Assembly: GCF_000744255.1 (NCBI RefSeq)
Contig: NZ_JQLO01000001.1
Coordinates: 2,046,001 to 2,110,000, forward strand
Length of the DNA stretch: 64,000 nt
Origin: Carnobacterium divergens DSM 20623
GTDB taxonomy: Bacteria; Bacillota; Bacilli; Lactobacillales; Carnobacteriaceae
Reading direction: 5' to 3'
Positions 46,504 through 56,479 of the stretch are shown here, one piece after another. The notes beneath the pieces were generated by a model, which was not told the origin of the DNA, searched no databases, and saw only the letters and a list, made by a program, of their open reading frames with translations. The stretch's first letter is position 1, and the number at the start of each line of letters is the position of its first letter. A program made the translations under genes and the position numbers.

Positions 46504-47959
46504 TAGCTGCTTCTAAATGAGCTTTTGCTTTAGCACGACCTAATAATTCAATTGTTTCACCAAGTTCTGGACCATGTGATTGACCTGTTACAGCTACACG
46601 AATTGGCATAAACAGGTTCTTTCCTTTAATCCCAGTTTCTTTTTGAACAGTTTTAATACCAGCTTTAATGCTAGCAACATCAAACGTTTCAATTTCATCC
46701 AACACTTTGTGGAAGGCTTCCAAAACAACTGGTACCGTTTCGCCAGCTAATACGTCTTTGGCTACGTCATCTAACTCAGGGACGTCACTAAAGAATAGGC
46801 TAGAAAGTTCAACAATTTCAGCACCATAACTCATTTGTTCGTGATATAAGCTAACTAATTGACGCACCCACTCAATTTTTTCAGGAGTTGGATTTTCTTC
46901 AACTAAGCCAGCTTTGATTAAATGAATTAATGACAAGTCTGTCAATGTATCTAAATCAGTTGCTTTAACGTATTGATTGTTAATCCATTCTAATTTTTTA
47001 GCGTCGAAAGCTGCTGGAGATTTGCTTAAACGTTCTGGATCAAACATTTTGATAAATTCTTCTTTACTAAAGATTTCATCTTCTCCAACTGGTGACCAAC
47101 CAAGTAACGTAATAAAGTTAAACATCGCTTCTGGCACATAGCCTAAATCACGGTATTGTTCAATAAATTGTAAAATACTTCCATCACGTTTGCTTAATTT
47201 TTTCCCTGTTTCGCTGTTAATGATCAAGGTCATATGACCAAATGTTGGAGGAGTCCAACCGAATGCTTCATAAATCATTAATTGTTTGGGTGTATTTGCA
47301 ATATGGTCATCTCCACGTAACACATGGCTAATTTCCATGTAATGGTCATCAACTGCTACAGCAAAATTGTAAGTCGGTACGCCATCACGTTTAACAATAA
47401 CAAAATCGCCACCAACACTACCTGATTCAAAGCTAATTGGACCTTTTACTAAATCATCAAAACTATACGTTGTATTTTGTGGTACACGGAAACGAATGAC
47501 AGGTTTTAAACCAGCTGCTTCTTTTTCTGCTTGTTGTGCAGGTGTTAAATTAGCGCATTTCCCAGCATAATGAGGCATTTCACTACGAGCTCTTTGAGCG
47601 TCACGTTCTGCTTCTAATTCATCTTCTGTACAGTAGCACTTATAGGCGCGATTACTCAATAGTAACTGTTCTACTAATGGATCATAAATGTCACCACGTT
47701 CTGATTGACGGTACGGGCCATAGTTGCCTGGATTTGAAGGACCTTCATCCCAGTCCATGCCTAACCATGTTAAATTGTCTAACTGACTAGATTCCCCATC
47801 TGCAATATTTCTTTTGGCGTCAGTGTCCTCGATTCTTAAAATAAAATCTCCACCATTGTGACGCGCAAACAAGTAATTAAATAATGCTGTACGAGCATTT
47901 CCAATGTGTAAATGTCCCGTTGGGCTTGGTGCGTAACGTACACGGATTTTCTTAGTCAT
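46487..47959 (-). CDS. gltX: Glutamyl-tRNA synthetase
   Basis: A class I synthetase (490 aa); probably non-discriminating, as in other Firmicutes that form Gln-tRNA by amidation. [20 protein letters not shown] is the HIGH region and KLSKRDGS the KMSKS loop. No terminator separates it from the T-box leader. A TATAAT at about 48047-48052 may start its transcript but lacks a good -35; an imperfect GTTG...CAAC hairpin lies at 47990-48022. Confidence 0.96.
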   Translation of the reverse strand: MTKKIRVRYAPSPTGHLHIGNARTALFNYLFARHNGGDFILRIEDTDAKRNIADGESSQLDNLTWLGMDWDEGPSNPGNYGPYRQSERGDIYDPLVEQLLLSNRAYKCYCTEDELEAERDAQRARSEMPHYAGKCANLTPAQQAEKEAAGLKPVIRFRVPQNTTYSFDDLVKGPISFESGSVGGDFVIVKRDGVPTYNFAVAVDDHYMEISHVLRGDDHIANTPKQLMIYEAFGWTPPTFGHMTLIINSETGKKLSKRDGSILQFIEQYRDLGYVPEAMFNFITLLGWSPVGEDEIFSKEEFIKMFDPERLSKSPAAFDAKKLEWINNQYVKATDLDTLTDLSLIHLIKAGLVEENPTPEKIEWVRQLVSLYHEQMSYGAEIVELSSLFFSDVPELDDVAKDVLAGETVPVVLEAFHKVLDEIETFDVASIKAGIKTVQKETGIKGKNLFMPIRVAVTGQSHGPELGETIELLGRAKAKAHLEAAIANLA

Positions 47960-48043
47960 AATTGTTTCCTCTTTTCTTATTTTTAGGTTGTTGACTTGCC
48001 TTCATTTAAAAAGCCAAGCAACTCCCTTATTGACTTAAACTAA

Positions 48044-48523
48044 TTATACCTTTTTCTCTAATAAACAAACAGCCATAGCGGCTATTCCTTCTTTACGACC
48101 AATAAATCCCATCTTCTCAGAAGTAGTCGCCTTGATGTTAATCCTTGTCATTACTGTTTGACAATCATCGGCAATATGCATTTTCATTGTTTCGAGATAA
48201 GGTTGCATTTTAGGACGTTCCGCTACAATTGTAGCATCTATGTTCCCTAATGAATAGCCTTCTTTACTTAATATATCCCAAACTTCTCTCAGTAAAAATC
48301 GTGAATCACAGTTTTTATACTGTTCATCTGTATCTGGGAAGAAATGACCGATGTCACCTTTTCCAGCTGCACCTAATAGCGCATCAATAATGGCGTGCAA
48401 CAACACATCGGCATCTGAATGTCCTAGCAGACCTAATTCATAAGGAAGCTTGACGCCACCAATAATACACTCTCTTCCAGATACTAATTGATGAACATCA
48501 TAGCCTTGTCCGATTCGCATCAT
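48044..48523 (-). CDS. ispF: 2-C-methyl-D-erythritol 2,4-cyclodiphosphate synthase
   Basis: IspF (159 aa) of the MEP isoprenoid pathway. Zinc ligands and active-site motifs RIGQGYDVHQLV, LLGHSDADVLLHAIIDALLG and GDIGHFFPDTD are intact. Its start overlaps the ispD stop by four bases (ATGA). It would feed the same isoprenoid pool used by DmkB. Confidence 0.95.
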   Translation of the reverse strand: MMRIGQGYDVHQLVSGRECIIGGVKLPYELGLLGHSDADVLLHAIIDALLGAAGKGDIGHFFPDTDEQYKNCDSRFLLREVWDILSKEGYSLGNIDATIVAERPKMQPYLETMKMHIADDCQTVMTRINIKATTSEKMGFIGRKEGIAAMAVCLLEKKV

Positions 48524-49236
48524 GATTTTCTACCGTCCTTATCTTCTGTTCTTCGCTTCAAAAGTACTGCTTCACCAATCAACATATCTTCTGGGGTTGT
48601 TAATTTGATGTTATCATAATCTCCTGTCACTACAGCCACTTTCCCTCCGTAATGTTCCACTAAAGAAGCATCATCCGTTCCAAAGAATCCTTCTATTTTA
48701 GCATTTTGATGCGCAGATTTGATTGTTTTAATTAAAAAACCTTGTGGTGTTTGAACTTGCCAAAGCGATTCTCTTGGAATTGTTTTTTCTACAACCTGAT
48801 TGTGCACACATTTTATCGTATCCTTTACAGGTACCGCAACAATTGCCGCATTTGTTTGTGTCATTTTATTAACAAGTTCATCAACAACCTTTTGTTCAAT
48901 AAACGGTCTTGCTCCGTCGTGAATTAAAACAAATCCCTCTTGATTTTTTAAAGTTGCCAATCCATTATACACGCTATCTTGTCTTTCCATTCCGCCAACT
49001 ACAATCGTAATTGGCGTTTTTGTTGAACCAAATTTTTCACTGATTAATTTTTCTAATAACAATTGCTCGTTTTTTTCGACAACTAATACGATATGCAGAC
49101 ATTTCTCATCTTGCAGAAAAGTTTCTAAGCTATACTCGATTACAGGTCGATCAAGTATACACAGTAAAATTTTATTCGTAGAAGCCACCATCCGCCTACT
49201 TTGACCAGCTGCTAGTAAAATTAGCTCATAGTCCAT
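48520..49236 (-). CDS. ispD: 2-C-methyl-D-erythritol 4-phosphate cytidylyltransferase
   Basis: IspD (238 aa), which makes CDP-methylerythritol. LLAAGQSRRMVASTNKILL is the nucleotide-binding loop (slightly atypical RM-V instead of RMG), with HDGARPFIEQKVVDEL and WQVQTPQGF. The MEP pathway is present rather than, or besides, mevalonate; the latter cannot be judged here. It sits between yacL and ispF, 11 bases after yacL. Confidence 0.94.
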   Translation of the reverse strand: MDYELILLAAGQSRRMVASTNKILLCILDRPVIEYSLETFLQDEKCLHIVLVVEKNEQLLLEKLISEKFGSTKTPITIVVGGMERQDSVYNGLATLKNQEGFVLIHDGARPFIEQKVVDELVNKMTQTNAAIVAVPVKDTIKCVHNQVVEKTIPRESLWQVQTPQGFLIKTIKSAHQNAKIEGFFGTDDASLVEHYGGKVAVVTGDYDNIKLTTPEDMLIGEAVLLKRRTEDKDGRKS

Positions 49237-49247
49237 TGCGACCGCTC

Positions 49248-50357
49248 CTATTCTTTATCTTTGATTCCTCTTTGTGCGTGAACAGGTTTAGCAAAAATCA
49301 TTCGTCCAGCAGCTGTTTGAAGAGCACTTGTTACAACCACTTCAATCGCTTTATTCATATAAAATTGACCATCTTCAACAACAATCATAGTCCCATCATC
49401 TAAATAAGCTACACCTTGGTTCCGCTCAGTTCCTGCTTTTACAACCATCACATTCATCGTTTCTCCTGGAATAACGACTGGCTTCACAGCATTTGCTAAC
49501 TCATTGATATTAAGCACAGGAACATTCTGAAACTCGCTAACTTTATTCAAATTAAAATCATTCGTTACTACAACGCCATCTAGTAATTTTGCTAATTTGA
49601 TTAACTTACTATCTACTTCTGTAATATCTTCAAAGTCTCCATCGTACATTTCAACGTTCATATCTGACTCTTTTTGCAATGCATTTAAAATATCTAAACC
49701 ACGGCGCCCTCTCACTCGTTTTAAGCTATCAGCAGAATCTGCGATATATTGCAATTCTTGTAGCACAAAATTGGGAATGAGCAGTGTCCCTTCAATAAAT
49801 CCTGTTTTGGCGATGTCATAGATACGTCCGTCAATAATGACGCTAGTATCCAAGATTTTATACTTACGATAACTCTCATCATATTTACGTTCTAACATTT
49901 GACCTTCATCGTCTGAATTTTTCTTAGGTTTGGATTGAAATAATTTACGCCACTCTTCACGTCTTGTTGTTCCAATTCGGTATCCTAGATATGCAAAAAT
50001 CACATAAACTAAAATTGGCAATGTACTGCTTAAAACTGGCCATTTTAACCCAATCAAAGGCATCGTCACTAAAAAGGCTACTAATAAACCGATAATCGTT
50101 CCGATACTACCAAATAGCAAATAACTTGCACTTAGCTGATTTAAATACGCTTCTGCTTTTTTCACACCACGTTCAATATACTTCACGAGAACAACTGAAA
50201 TTAGTAAAAATATAATGGCTCCAAACAAAATATTCGTGACAGTATTATTAAGTAACACATTTGTTACATTGAATAGATTCCAGACATCTGGTAGAAAACT
50301 TGCTCCGATACTTCCCCCAATAATGACTAGAATCGTTGTTATGATTTTTTTTGTCAA
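49248..50357 (-). CDS. yacL: PIN/TRAM-domain membrane protein YacL
   Basis: A 369-residue protein with four N-terminal membrane helices, a PIN nuclease domain (ILDTSVIIDGRIYDIAKTGF...GRRGLDIL...VVTNDFNLNKVSEF) and a C-terminal TRAM RNA-binding domain. The start is TTG at 50355-50357, seven bases after GAGGAGG. An ATG 45 bases upstream precedes that site. It follows radA directly; the disA gene usually found between them in Bacillus is absent. Confidence 0.9.
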   Translation of the reverse strand: MTKKIITTILVIIGGSIGASFLPDVWNLFNVTNVLLNNTVTNILFGAIIFLLISVVLVKYIERGVKKAEAYLNQLSASYLLFGSIGTIIGLLVAFLVTMPLIGLKWPVLSSTLPILVYVIFAYLGYRIGTTRREEWRKLFQSKPKKNSDDEGQMLERKYDESYRKYKILDTSVIIDGRIYDIAKTGFIEGTLLIPNFVLQELQYIADSADSLKRVRGRRGLDILNALQKESDMNVEMYDGDFEDITEVDSKLIKLAKLLDGVVVTNDFNLNKVSEFQNVPVLNINELANAVKPVVIPGETMNVMVVKAGTERNQGVAYLDDGTMIVVEDGQFYMNKAIEVVVTSALQTAAGRMIFAKPVHAQRGIKDKE

Positions 50358-50416
50358 AGAAATTCCTCCTCTATTTAAAGGTGCCTTTGCAAAAAACGGC
50401 ACCCTTGTTATTATGC

Positions 50417-51793
50417 TTAATTTTCACCAAAGGCCTTTCTTAAAGTATCTGCAATGGTGGTCACACCAACAATTTCAATTTCTTTTGGAAAAGTCCAACC
50501 ACCAATGTTGTTTTTGGGAATGAACATGCGTGTAAATCCTAGTTTAGCTGCTTCTTGAACTCTTTGATCAATCCGACTAACACGTCTAATTTCCCCTGTT
50601 AAACCAATTTCTCCAATAAAACAATCTGTGGATTTGGTTTCTTTTTCCCGATAACTTGAAGCAATGCTGACGGCTATCGCCAAATCGATAGCCGGTTCAT
50701 CTAGTTTAACACCGCCTGCTGCTTTTAGATAAGCATCTTGATTTTGCAACAACATGCCTGCTCGTTTTTCTAAAACAGCCATAATCAACGATACTCGGTT
50801 ATGATCTAACCCGCTAGCCGTGCGTTTTGCATTTCCGAAAACGGTTGGCGTAATCAACGATTGAACTTCAACTAAAATAGGACGAGTCCCTTCCATTGCA
50901 GCAACAATAGCAGATCCCGTTGCACCTGCTAAACGCTCTTCTAAAAAGAGTTCAGACGGATTTAGTACTTCGATTAATCCACCATCACGCATTTCAAAAA
51001 TTCCAATCTCATTAGTCGAACCAAAACGATTTTTTACAGCTCTTAAAATTCGAAATGTATGGTGTCGATCGCCTTCAAAATAAAGGACTGTGTCTACCAT
51101 ATGTTCTAACATTCTGGGTCCTGCGATTGCACCTTCTTTTGTCACATGACCGACGATAAAGATAGCAATATTATTGCTTTTGGCAATTTTCATCAAGTCT
51201 GCCGTGCTCTCGCGTACTTGACTCACACTTCCAACAACACTTTGAACATCTGGTTGGCTCATTGTTTGAATGGAATCAATAATCACGTAGTCAGGTTTGA
51301 TGTCTTCTATCGTTTGACGAATGGCTGCCATATCTGTTTCTGGGTAGATAAAAAAGTCTGATCCTTTTACTTCTAATCGATCTGCTCGCATTTTAATCTG
51401 ACTTGCACTTTCTTCTCCTGAAACATATAAAACTCTACCACCTACTTGATTTAATTGAGCAGACACTTGAAGTAATAGGGTTGATTTTCCAATACCTGGA
51501 TCGCCACCAATTAAAACAAGTGAACCTGGAACTACCCCGCCACCAAGAACACGGTTAAGTTCACCTAATTTTGTTTTGACTCTTGGTTCTTTTGAAACAG
51601 TTATATCTTGAATTGCTTCAGCTTTAGCTGCCTTCCCAGACATGCTAACACGGCTTCTGCGATCGTTTTTGTCGGTTTCCATTTCTTCCATCATTTGATT
51701 CCACGCGCCACAACTTGGGCAACGCCCCATCCATTTAGGAGTTTCGTAGCCACAAGCTTGACACACAAATTTCGTACTTTTTTTCTTGGCCAC
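50417..51793 (-). CDS. radA: DNA repair protein RadA
   Basis: RadA/Sms (458 aa), a RecA-like helicase promoting branch migration. The N-terminal zinc finger has C11, C14, C25 and C28. Walker A is [10 protein letters not shown], the RadA-specific motif is [12 protein letters not shown], and a Lon-like C-terminal domain follows. The start is GTG (51791-51793) after AAGGAGG. A GGTGCC/GGCACC hairpin (about 50380-50407) lies between radA and yacL. Confidence 0.95.
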   Translation of the reverse strand: MAKKKSTKFVCQACGYETPKWMGRCPSCGAWNQMMEEMETDKNDRRSRVSMSGKAAKAEAIQDITVSKEPRVKTKLGELNRVLGGGVVPGSLVLIGGDPGIGKSTLLLQVSAQLNQVGGRVLYVSGEESASQIKMRADRLEVKGSDFFIYPETDMAAIRQTIEDIKPDYVIIDSIQTMSQPDVQSVVGSVSQVRESTADLMKIAKSNNIAIFIVGHVTKEGAIAGPRMLEHMVDTVLYFEGDRHHTFRILRAVKNRFGSTNEIGIFEMRDGGLIEVLNPSELFLEERLAGATGSAIVAAMEGTRPILVEVQSLITPTVFGNAKRTASGLDHNRVSLIMAVLEKRAGMLLQNQDAYLKAAGGVKLDEPAIDLAIAVSIASSYREKETKSTDCFIGEIGLTGEIRRVSRIDQRVQEAAKLGFTRMFIPKNNIGGWTFPKEIEIVGVTTIADTLRKAFGEN

Positions 51794-52167
51794 TTCTTTT
51801 TATCCTCCTTATATCTAATCGAAAAACATACTAAGTTCATTTTAACATAGAATTGTTTCAACTAGATGAAAAAACCTTGAAAAAAGCTTTAAGAAATCGT
51901 TATTTTGTTAAATACTAACTTAAATTTTTATAAAACAATAAAAGTCGCTTTCATTTTGTGTTTTATCCGTCTATTTACGATTTCTTCATCGTTCTTATTG
52001 TCCGTTAAAATAATGGTTTTCTTTTAATTTTTTAGCTTTTTAGCATTATTTTTTCTGTTGTTCGCTTTTATCATGCCTGTAAACATGGTAATATAATAAT
52101 AATCGTTATTATTATTCCGCCAATTATTTTCTCTCTACATAGATAACCCGTTGAGAGGGGCTTTTAC
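51794..52167. other. Intergenic region between radA and the RNPP regulator
   Basis: A 374-base AT-rich gap with two divergent starts. It contains an AATAATAA-TCG-TTATTATT inverted repeat (about 52097-52115), right after TATAAT at 52092-52097, likely the -10 of the regulator gene. On the radA side an extended -10 (TGTTAAAAT) is visible near 51840. No gene or RNA was recognised. Confidence 0.45.
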
Positions 52168-53067
52168 ATGATCATTCTGGGGAAAAAAATCAAGAAAATT
52201 CGTAAACAGCAAAAGTTGACACAAAAAGATTTATCTCAAGGGATTTGCACGCAGGTGACTATCAGTAAAATCGAAAATTACGATAAGTTACCAAACCTAA
52301 TTATTTTAAATAATATTTGCAAACGTTTAGGTATTCCCATTAATGAGGTTTGTATCGAAAATTCAAACGACCATTCAAATTATGTCTTTTTCCAATCTTT
52401 GGAAGAGTTTTGCGACAACCAGCAATACCTAAAAGCACATCAGTTCATTGAAAAGCACAATCCAAAAGTAAAAAGTTTTACATCTTTGGAAACAAAATAT
52501 TACAATTATTTTTTGGGTTTAACACAACTTTATGTATTTAAAAGTTTAGAAGACAGTCTTTATTATTTCAATTTAGTTTTATTAATGGAGAATCCAACGG
52601 CTATGATTGATTTTGTTGATGTACTAACAACCAACGCAATTGGCGTTGCTTATCAACTCCAAAAAGACAGTGTAAAAGCTTTAACTTATTTTGAAAAATC
52701 AATTAAGCAGCTCCAAAAGTTCGATCAAGTAGATGCCATTCCTTATCAACAGTTGATTCATCTGTACTTAAATACAACTGAATTTTTCAATTCTAATCAA
52801 CAATATACTAAGACTTTTAAACTCTATAAACACGCTCAAAAAATAATTCAAAAACAAAACCTTACAAAACGAGTAGACGAGCTTTATTATGAAATGGGCA
52901 ATACCTTTTTTGCTATCAATGATTCCAAACAAGCCAATAAGAATTACTTACTGGCGTTAGCTACAGCCTATTTAAATGGCAACGAAACATTGCTTACTAA
53001 AATAAAAAGCAAGCTAATTGCCTCACCATTCAATCAAGTTTTAGCGTTATTTGAGGAGGATATTTAA
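52168..53067 (+). CDS. RNPP-type transcriptional regulator (HTH plus TPR)
   Basis: A 299-residue regulator. Residues 4-60 form an XRE helix-turn-helix (KKIRKQQKLTQKDLSQGICTQ...ISKIENYDKLPN). The rest is helical TPR-like repeats rich in Tyr, Phe and Gln. This layout matches PlcR/PrgX/Rgg-type receptors for short peptide pheromones. No small exported peptide gene is evident next to it, so its signal may come from elsewhere. An ATG two codons later cannot be excluded, but GAGGGG precedes 52168. Confidence 0.8.
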   Translation: MIILGKKIKKIRKQQKLTQKDLSQGICTQVTISKIENYDKLPNLIILNNICKRLGIPINEVCIENSNDHSNYVFFQSLEEFCDNQQYLKAHQFIEKHNPKVKSFTSLETKYYNYFLGLTQLYVFKSLEDSLYYFNLVLLMENPTAMIDFVDVLTTNAIGVAYQLQKDSVKALTYFEKSIKQLQKFDQVDAIPYQQLIHLYLNTTEFFNSNQQYTKTFKLYKHAQKIIQKQNLTKRVDELYYEMGNTFFAINDSKQANKNYLLALATAYLNGNETLLTKIKSKLIASPFNQVLALFEEDI

Positions 53068-53082
53068 GTTTATAGACCACTT

Positions 53083-53141
53083 AAAAAAGGATACACACTA
53101 ACAGGAAATTCATTCCATGTTTTTAGTGTCTATCCTTTTTT
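53083..53141. terminator. Bidirectional terminator
   Basis: AAAAAAGGATA-CACACTAA pairs with TTAGTGTC-TATCCTTTTTT; U-rich on both strands. It lies between the regulator gene and the next minus-strand gene. Confidence 0.8.
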
Positions 53142-53163
53142 GTGTCTTGCTGAGATTGTTTCT

Positions 53164-53451
53164 TTAAAAGTGTACTCTTGCAGTTAATTTATCTTCAATA
53201 CTTAAATTTTCATAATATTTAGGTTCCCACGTTTTTTCTGTCTTTTTAGAAAAAGCCATAATTGATTTTTCAGGAACGACTACTAACATATCCCCGTTTT
53301 GTTCTGCGATAATATCCATGAATTCATCTTTTTTAATGATAATCCGATATGCTTTTTCAGGATGTTCTGGCGAGCTCACCAAATGTCCCTTTGCTAAAAG
53401 ACCTTCACTCCAAATAAAATCTAATAAATCTTTTTTAATCTGTGCATCCAT
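53164..53451 (-). CDS. Hypothetical small protein
   Basis: A 95-residue soluble, charged protein (MDAQIKKDLLDFIWSEGLL...). I do not recognise a family. The pattern of alternating hydrophobic strands (AYRIIIKKDEFMDIIAEQNGDMLVVVP) suggests a small alpha/beta fold. The start may be at 53451 or 15 bases upstream (MGLCRM); neither has an excellent ribosome-binding site. It is monocistronic. Confidence 0.55.
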   Translation of the reverse strand: MDAQIKKDLLDFIWSEGLLAKGHLVSSPEHPEKAYRIIIKKDEFMDIIAEQNGDMLVVVPEKSIMAFSKKTEKTWEPKYYENLSIEDKLTARVHF

Positions 53452-53622
53452 CCTACACAACCCCATCCTTGATAAATTAAATAACCATTCTTAATAACTA
53501 ATTTTACAATTATATTTTCATGTTTGTTCTTTCTGAAAATAAAATAGCATTTTCTATGTGATTTGTAAAGGTATCGTGATGGTTTTCACATGATTTTTTA
53601 ACCGTTCCTTGAATTTATTTAG

Positions 53623-54015
53623 TTAAATATCAAACAAATGTGTTTTATAATCACTGTATAAGGTTCCATTTTGTGAAGTAAATTGTAAGATTTGGCATTT
53701 AGCTGATGGATTTATTTTTTGAGAGATTTGAATGTGTTGAACTTCTTCTTTTGTTAACAAATGGATATGACCATTAATTGTTACACTTTTAAAAATTGTT
53801 TGGTTATAATAGCAAATGATTCCTGTCACAGGCAATTCAAAAAATGATGCCTCAATTTGATAGTTTGTGATATCAAAATAAAATGTTTTTAATCCTACAT
53901 AGCTGATTGGTGTAACCAATCCCTTCATTTCAGGTATTCCTTCATGAGTAATAATTCCTAGCACAACTACTTTACACTGCTCCCACAGTTCTAACGAAAT
54001 TCTTTTAACAGTCAT
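53623..54015 (-). CDS. Putative pyridoxamine 5'-phosphate oxidase-like (split-barrel) protein
   Basis: A 130-residue protein (MTVKRISLELWEQCKVVVLGIITHEG...). The strand pattern, with IPEMKGLVTPISYVGLKTFYFDIT and a C-terminal QILQFTSQNGTLYSDYKTH, recalls flavin-binding split-barrel or general-stress proteins. The resemblance is weak and no binding residues can be named. The start at 54015 follows AGGGGG; a 51-base N-terminal extension precedes that site. Confidence 0.5.
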   Translation of the reverse strand: MTVKRISLELWEQCKVVVLGIITHEGIPEMKGLVTPISYVGLKTFYFDITNYQIEASFFELPVTGIICYYNQTIFKSVTINGHIHLLTKEEVQHIQISQKINPSAKCQILQFTSQNGTLYSDYKTHLFDI

Positions 54016-54051
54016 TTTTATCAATCCCCCTACTGTTCTTAAAAGAAATAT

Positions 54052-54096
54052 AAAGATGAAAGGCACTATCTTTATTCGGATAGGCTTTCATCTTTA
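54052..54096 (-). terminator. Chitinase terminator
   Basis: AAAGATGAAAGCC pairs with GGCACTTTCATCTTT-like bases (AAAGATGAAAG/CTTTCATCTTT), with a TATATTT tail on the minus strand. Confidence 0.7.
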
Positions 54097-54109
54097 TAGA
54101 TTTAAGTTC

Positions 54110-56407
54110 TTACTTAATTAGTTCCCAAGGTCCTCCGACTTCTGCTCCTGGTGTATTGCCTTGTGTCCACCATTTAGCTTTATATTGGTGGCCTTGATAA
54201 GTGACGATATCTCCACCAACATAGACTTTCGTTGCACTCCATTCATTGGTTGCCGGTGGTGGTGTATCCGTTGTTTTTACAACTAAAGCTGCACTTGCTG
54301 CTGAACTATTTCCAGCTGCGTCATAAGCTTTAACTGTATAATTGTAAGTGGTTGATGCTTTTAAATTAGTATCTGTAAAGCTCACACCGTTTGTAACATT
54401 GCTAACTTCCACTCCATCACGAAGTACTTTGTAACCTGCAACCTTTATATTATCTGTTGAAGCAGACCATGTAACAGTTGCTGTCGAACCCGTTACATTG
54501 CTTGCTACTAAATTAGTTGGAATGCTTGGTGCTACAGTATCACTTGGATCGGGTGGTGTTACTTCGCCATTACCTGTATAAATATCTTGCTTACCTAGCT
54601 CAACGCCATTTTTTGCCATTCGTTGAGTTAAACTAATTTTTTGAATATTTTTAACATCAACTGTAGCTGCACTTGACTTCAAACGGAATTTATATGAGGC
54701 TCCTTGTGGAATCGTTTGACCGTCATAAACAGATGAAAGGTCAATTGCAGTCATGCCATTTGCTGTTGTTACTGTTCCAGCAGTATAATCACCCGCCGTT
54801 AGTGTTTCATTTGCGCTTGTTGTTAAATAGAATTTTGGAGTTTTAACCGTTTCAAAAGCAAGTTCTGTTAATTTTAGAACTTCATTGCTTTCATTTGCAA
54901 CTTCATTGTTTTTGATTGTAATTTCGTATCCTGCTCCATTTTCGTTATAAGGCGTGATGGTTGCTTGAACATTTAAATTTGTATAAACGATTGGATTACT
55001 CGGAATTGCAGTGTTTCCTAATAGGCCTGTTTTAATCGCTTTTGTCAATTCATCGCGTTTTGTTGAAGTCGTTGGTTTATCTTGTGACTGCATCCACGAA
55101 ATGATTCCACCTAGCTTTTTATCCTTTACATATTGCGATTTATAGCCAATTGAGCGTGTATTGTCATAACTGAAAAATTCACCCGTATCTTTACTGTATA
55201 AATAAGGTGCTTTCGCCACGTCATCCCAATATTCAGTCAAACCTGTCGTCGCTTTTTTCAACGCATCGATGCTACGGTACGCCCAAACACCACCAGCTCG
55301 TCCACCATCACCAGAAGTTAAAGGTTTTTCATTTTTAGCACCATAGGTCAAAGATAAATCAGCATCTTTATTGTTTTTTTCTGCAGCTTGGAAAAGTCCT
55401 GGTTGTAATGGGTCATTTCCTTGCGCTACCTTATTCCAGCCCCTTGTATAGAAAGCGGAGCCAATAACAATTTTATCTGGGGATGCACCTTTGTCTTCAA
55501 GATACTTAACCGTTTGATCGACAGACAGCCCACTGTTGTATTGAGGGTCTTTTGGATTGCCATATAAAGCTGTATGGTGCGCACTTTGATTGCTCCAAGC
55601 GCCATTCATGTCATAGGTCATAACATTTGCAAAATCAACGACTTTAAATAAGTTGGCCACGTCAATTCCTGCTGCTAGTGTTCCTTGAGATGCAGGTAAA
55701 GCAACAGTTAGTTCATATTTTTTGCCAATTTCAGTTCCTTGCTTTTCTAAGCCTGCACGCAAATCTTTTAATAGTGTAATATAGTTGTCTTTGTCTGCTG
55801 GTGTTGCATTTGGAGTTCCTGTATCATTTTTATTATCTACAGTGTCTGGTTGTCGAACAGAAGTTGGATATTCCCAATCAATATCGACAAAATCCATGTT
55901 TGTATATTTAACAAATTTCATAGCATTGGCAACAAAATTCGCTCTTGCTGTTGGGTTTGCAGCAACTGTTGAAAAGTTTGCTGATTTTGACCAACCGCCA
56001 ATTGAAATCCCAATTTTCATATTTGGATTGCTTGCACGTAAATCTTGGAGGGCATTTAATACGCCCGCATTTGCTCCACCCCATTGAACGCCTTCTTGTC
56101 CAACTGGTGCACCGACTGCTGCATCTTTATCTGTAAATTTAAAATTCCCATTGCTATCAAAATCCATAAAAGCAAAATTCAAATGTGTTAATTGATCTGC
56201 TGGAATATCCTTTGGATAAAAGTTTCCTTCTCCACCCCAGATTGACCAATCACCATAATACATCACGTTGCGGTAAGGAGCTGTTTCTGCTGCCTGCACT
56301 TTTTCTGGTGAAGCAATCGCTACCGTTACAACTGTTGAAGCAGCTAATCCACATGTTAACAAAATAGTAGCAAATGTTCCAAAAACTTTTCGATTCATTT
56401 TCTTCAT
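54110..56407 (-). CDS. chiA: Secreted GH18 chitinase with FN3 and chitin-binding modules
   Basis: A 765-residue exported enzyme. The signal peptide ends near VQAA|ET (residue 40). The GH18 barrel (about 45-470) has SIGGWS and the catalytic DxxDxDxE motif: D172, D175, D177 and the acid Glu179. The region 480-620 is a beta-rich, possibly CBM-like domain. A fibronectin type III module follows (about 635-715). The C-terminal 45 residues (WSATKVYVGGDIVTYQGHQY...WWTQGNTPG) form a CBM5/12 chitin-binding domain. It would degrade chitin outside the cell. Its promoter carries a cre-like site and a perfect palindrome. Confidence 0.93.
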   Translation of the reverse strand: MKKMNRKVFGTFATILLTCGLAASTVVTVAIASPEKVQAAETAPYRNVMYYGDWSIWGGEGNFYPKDIPADQLTHLNFAFMDFDSNGNFKFTDKDAAVGAPVGQEGVQWGGANAGVLNALQDLRASNPNMKIGISIGGWSKSANFSTVAANPTARANFVANAMKFVKYTNMDFVDIDWEYPTSVRQPDTVDNKNDTGTPNATPADKDNYITLLKDLRAGLEKQGTEIGKKYELTVALPASQGTLAAGIDVANLFKVVDFANVMTYDMNGAWSNQSAHHTALYGNPKDPQYNSGLSVDQTVKYLEDKGASPDKIVIGSAFYTRGWNKVAQGNDPLQPGLFQAAEKNNKDADLSLTYGAKNEKPLTSGDGGRAGGVWAYRSIDALKKATTGLTEYWDDVAKAPYLYSKDTGEFFSYDNTRSIGYKSQYVKDKKLGGIISWMQSQDKPTTSTKRDELTKAIKTGLLGNTAIPSNPIVYTNLNVQATITPYNENGAGYEITIKNNEVANESNEVLKLTELAFETVKTPKFYLTTSANETLTAGDYTAGTVTTANGMTAIDLSSVYDGQTIPQGASYKFRLKSSAATVDVKNIQKISLTQRMAKNGVELGKQDIYTGNGEVTPPDPSDTVAPSIPTNLVASNVTGSTATVTWSASTDNIKVAGYKVLRDGVEVSNVTNGVSFTDTNLKASTTYNYTVKAYDAAGNSSAASAALVVKTTDTPPPATNEWSATKVYVGGDIVTYQGHQYKAKWWTQGNTPGAEVGGPWELIK

Positions 56408-56430
56408 TTTGACACCTCTTTTAGTTAGTT

Positions 56431-56479
56431 TTCTATTAGAGTCTAATAGAATTGTAGCTTTTTAAGAAAACGCTATCAT
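56431..56479 (-). promoter_or_regulatory. Chitinase promoter with cre-like site and palindromic operator
   Basis: On the minus strand, TACAAT (-10; 56451-56456) is preceded by TGATAGCGTTTTCT (56465-56478), one mismatch from the CcpA cre consensus and covering the -35. It is followed by a perfect 10+1+10 palindrome (arms TTCTATTAGA and TCTAATAGAA; 56431-56451) at the transcription start. The arrangement suggests catabolite repression plus a specific repressor. Confidence 0.7.

Noticed and set aside
47990-48022. Hairpin between ispF and gltX, considered as a terminator
   Set aside because: The stem is imperfect and no U-run follows on the minus strand.
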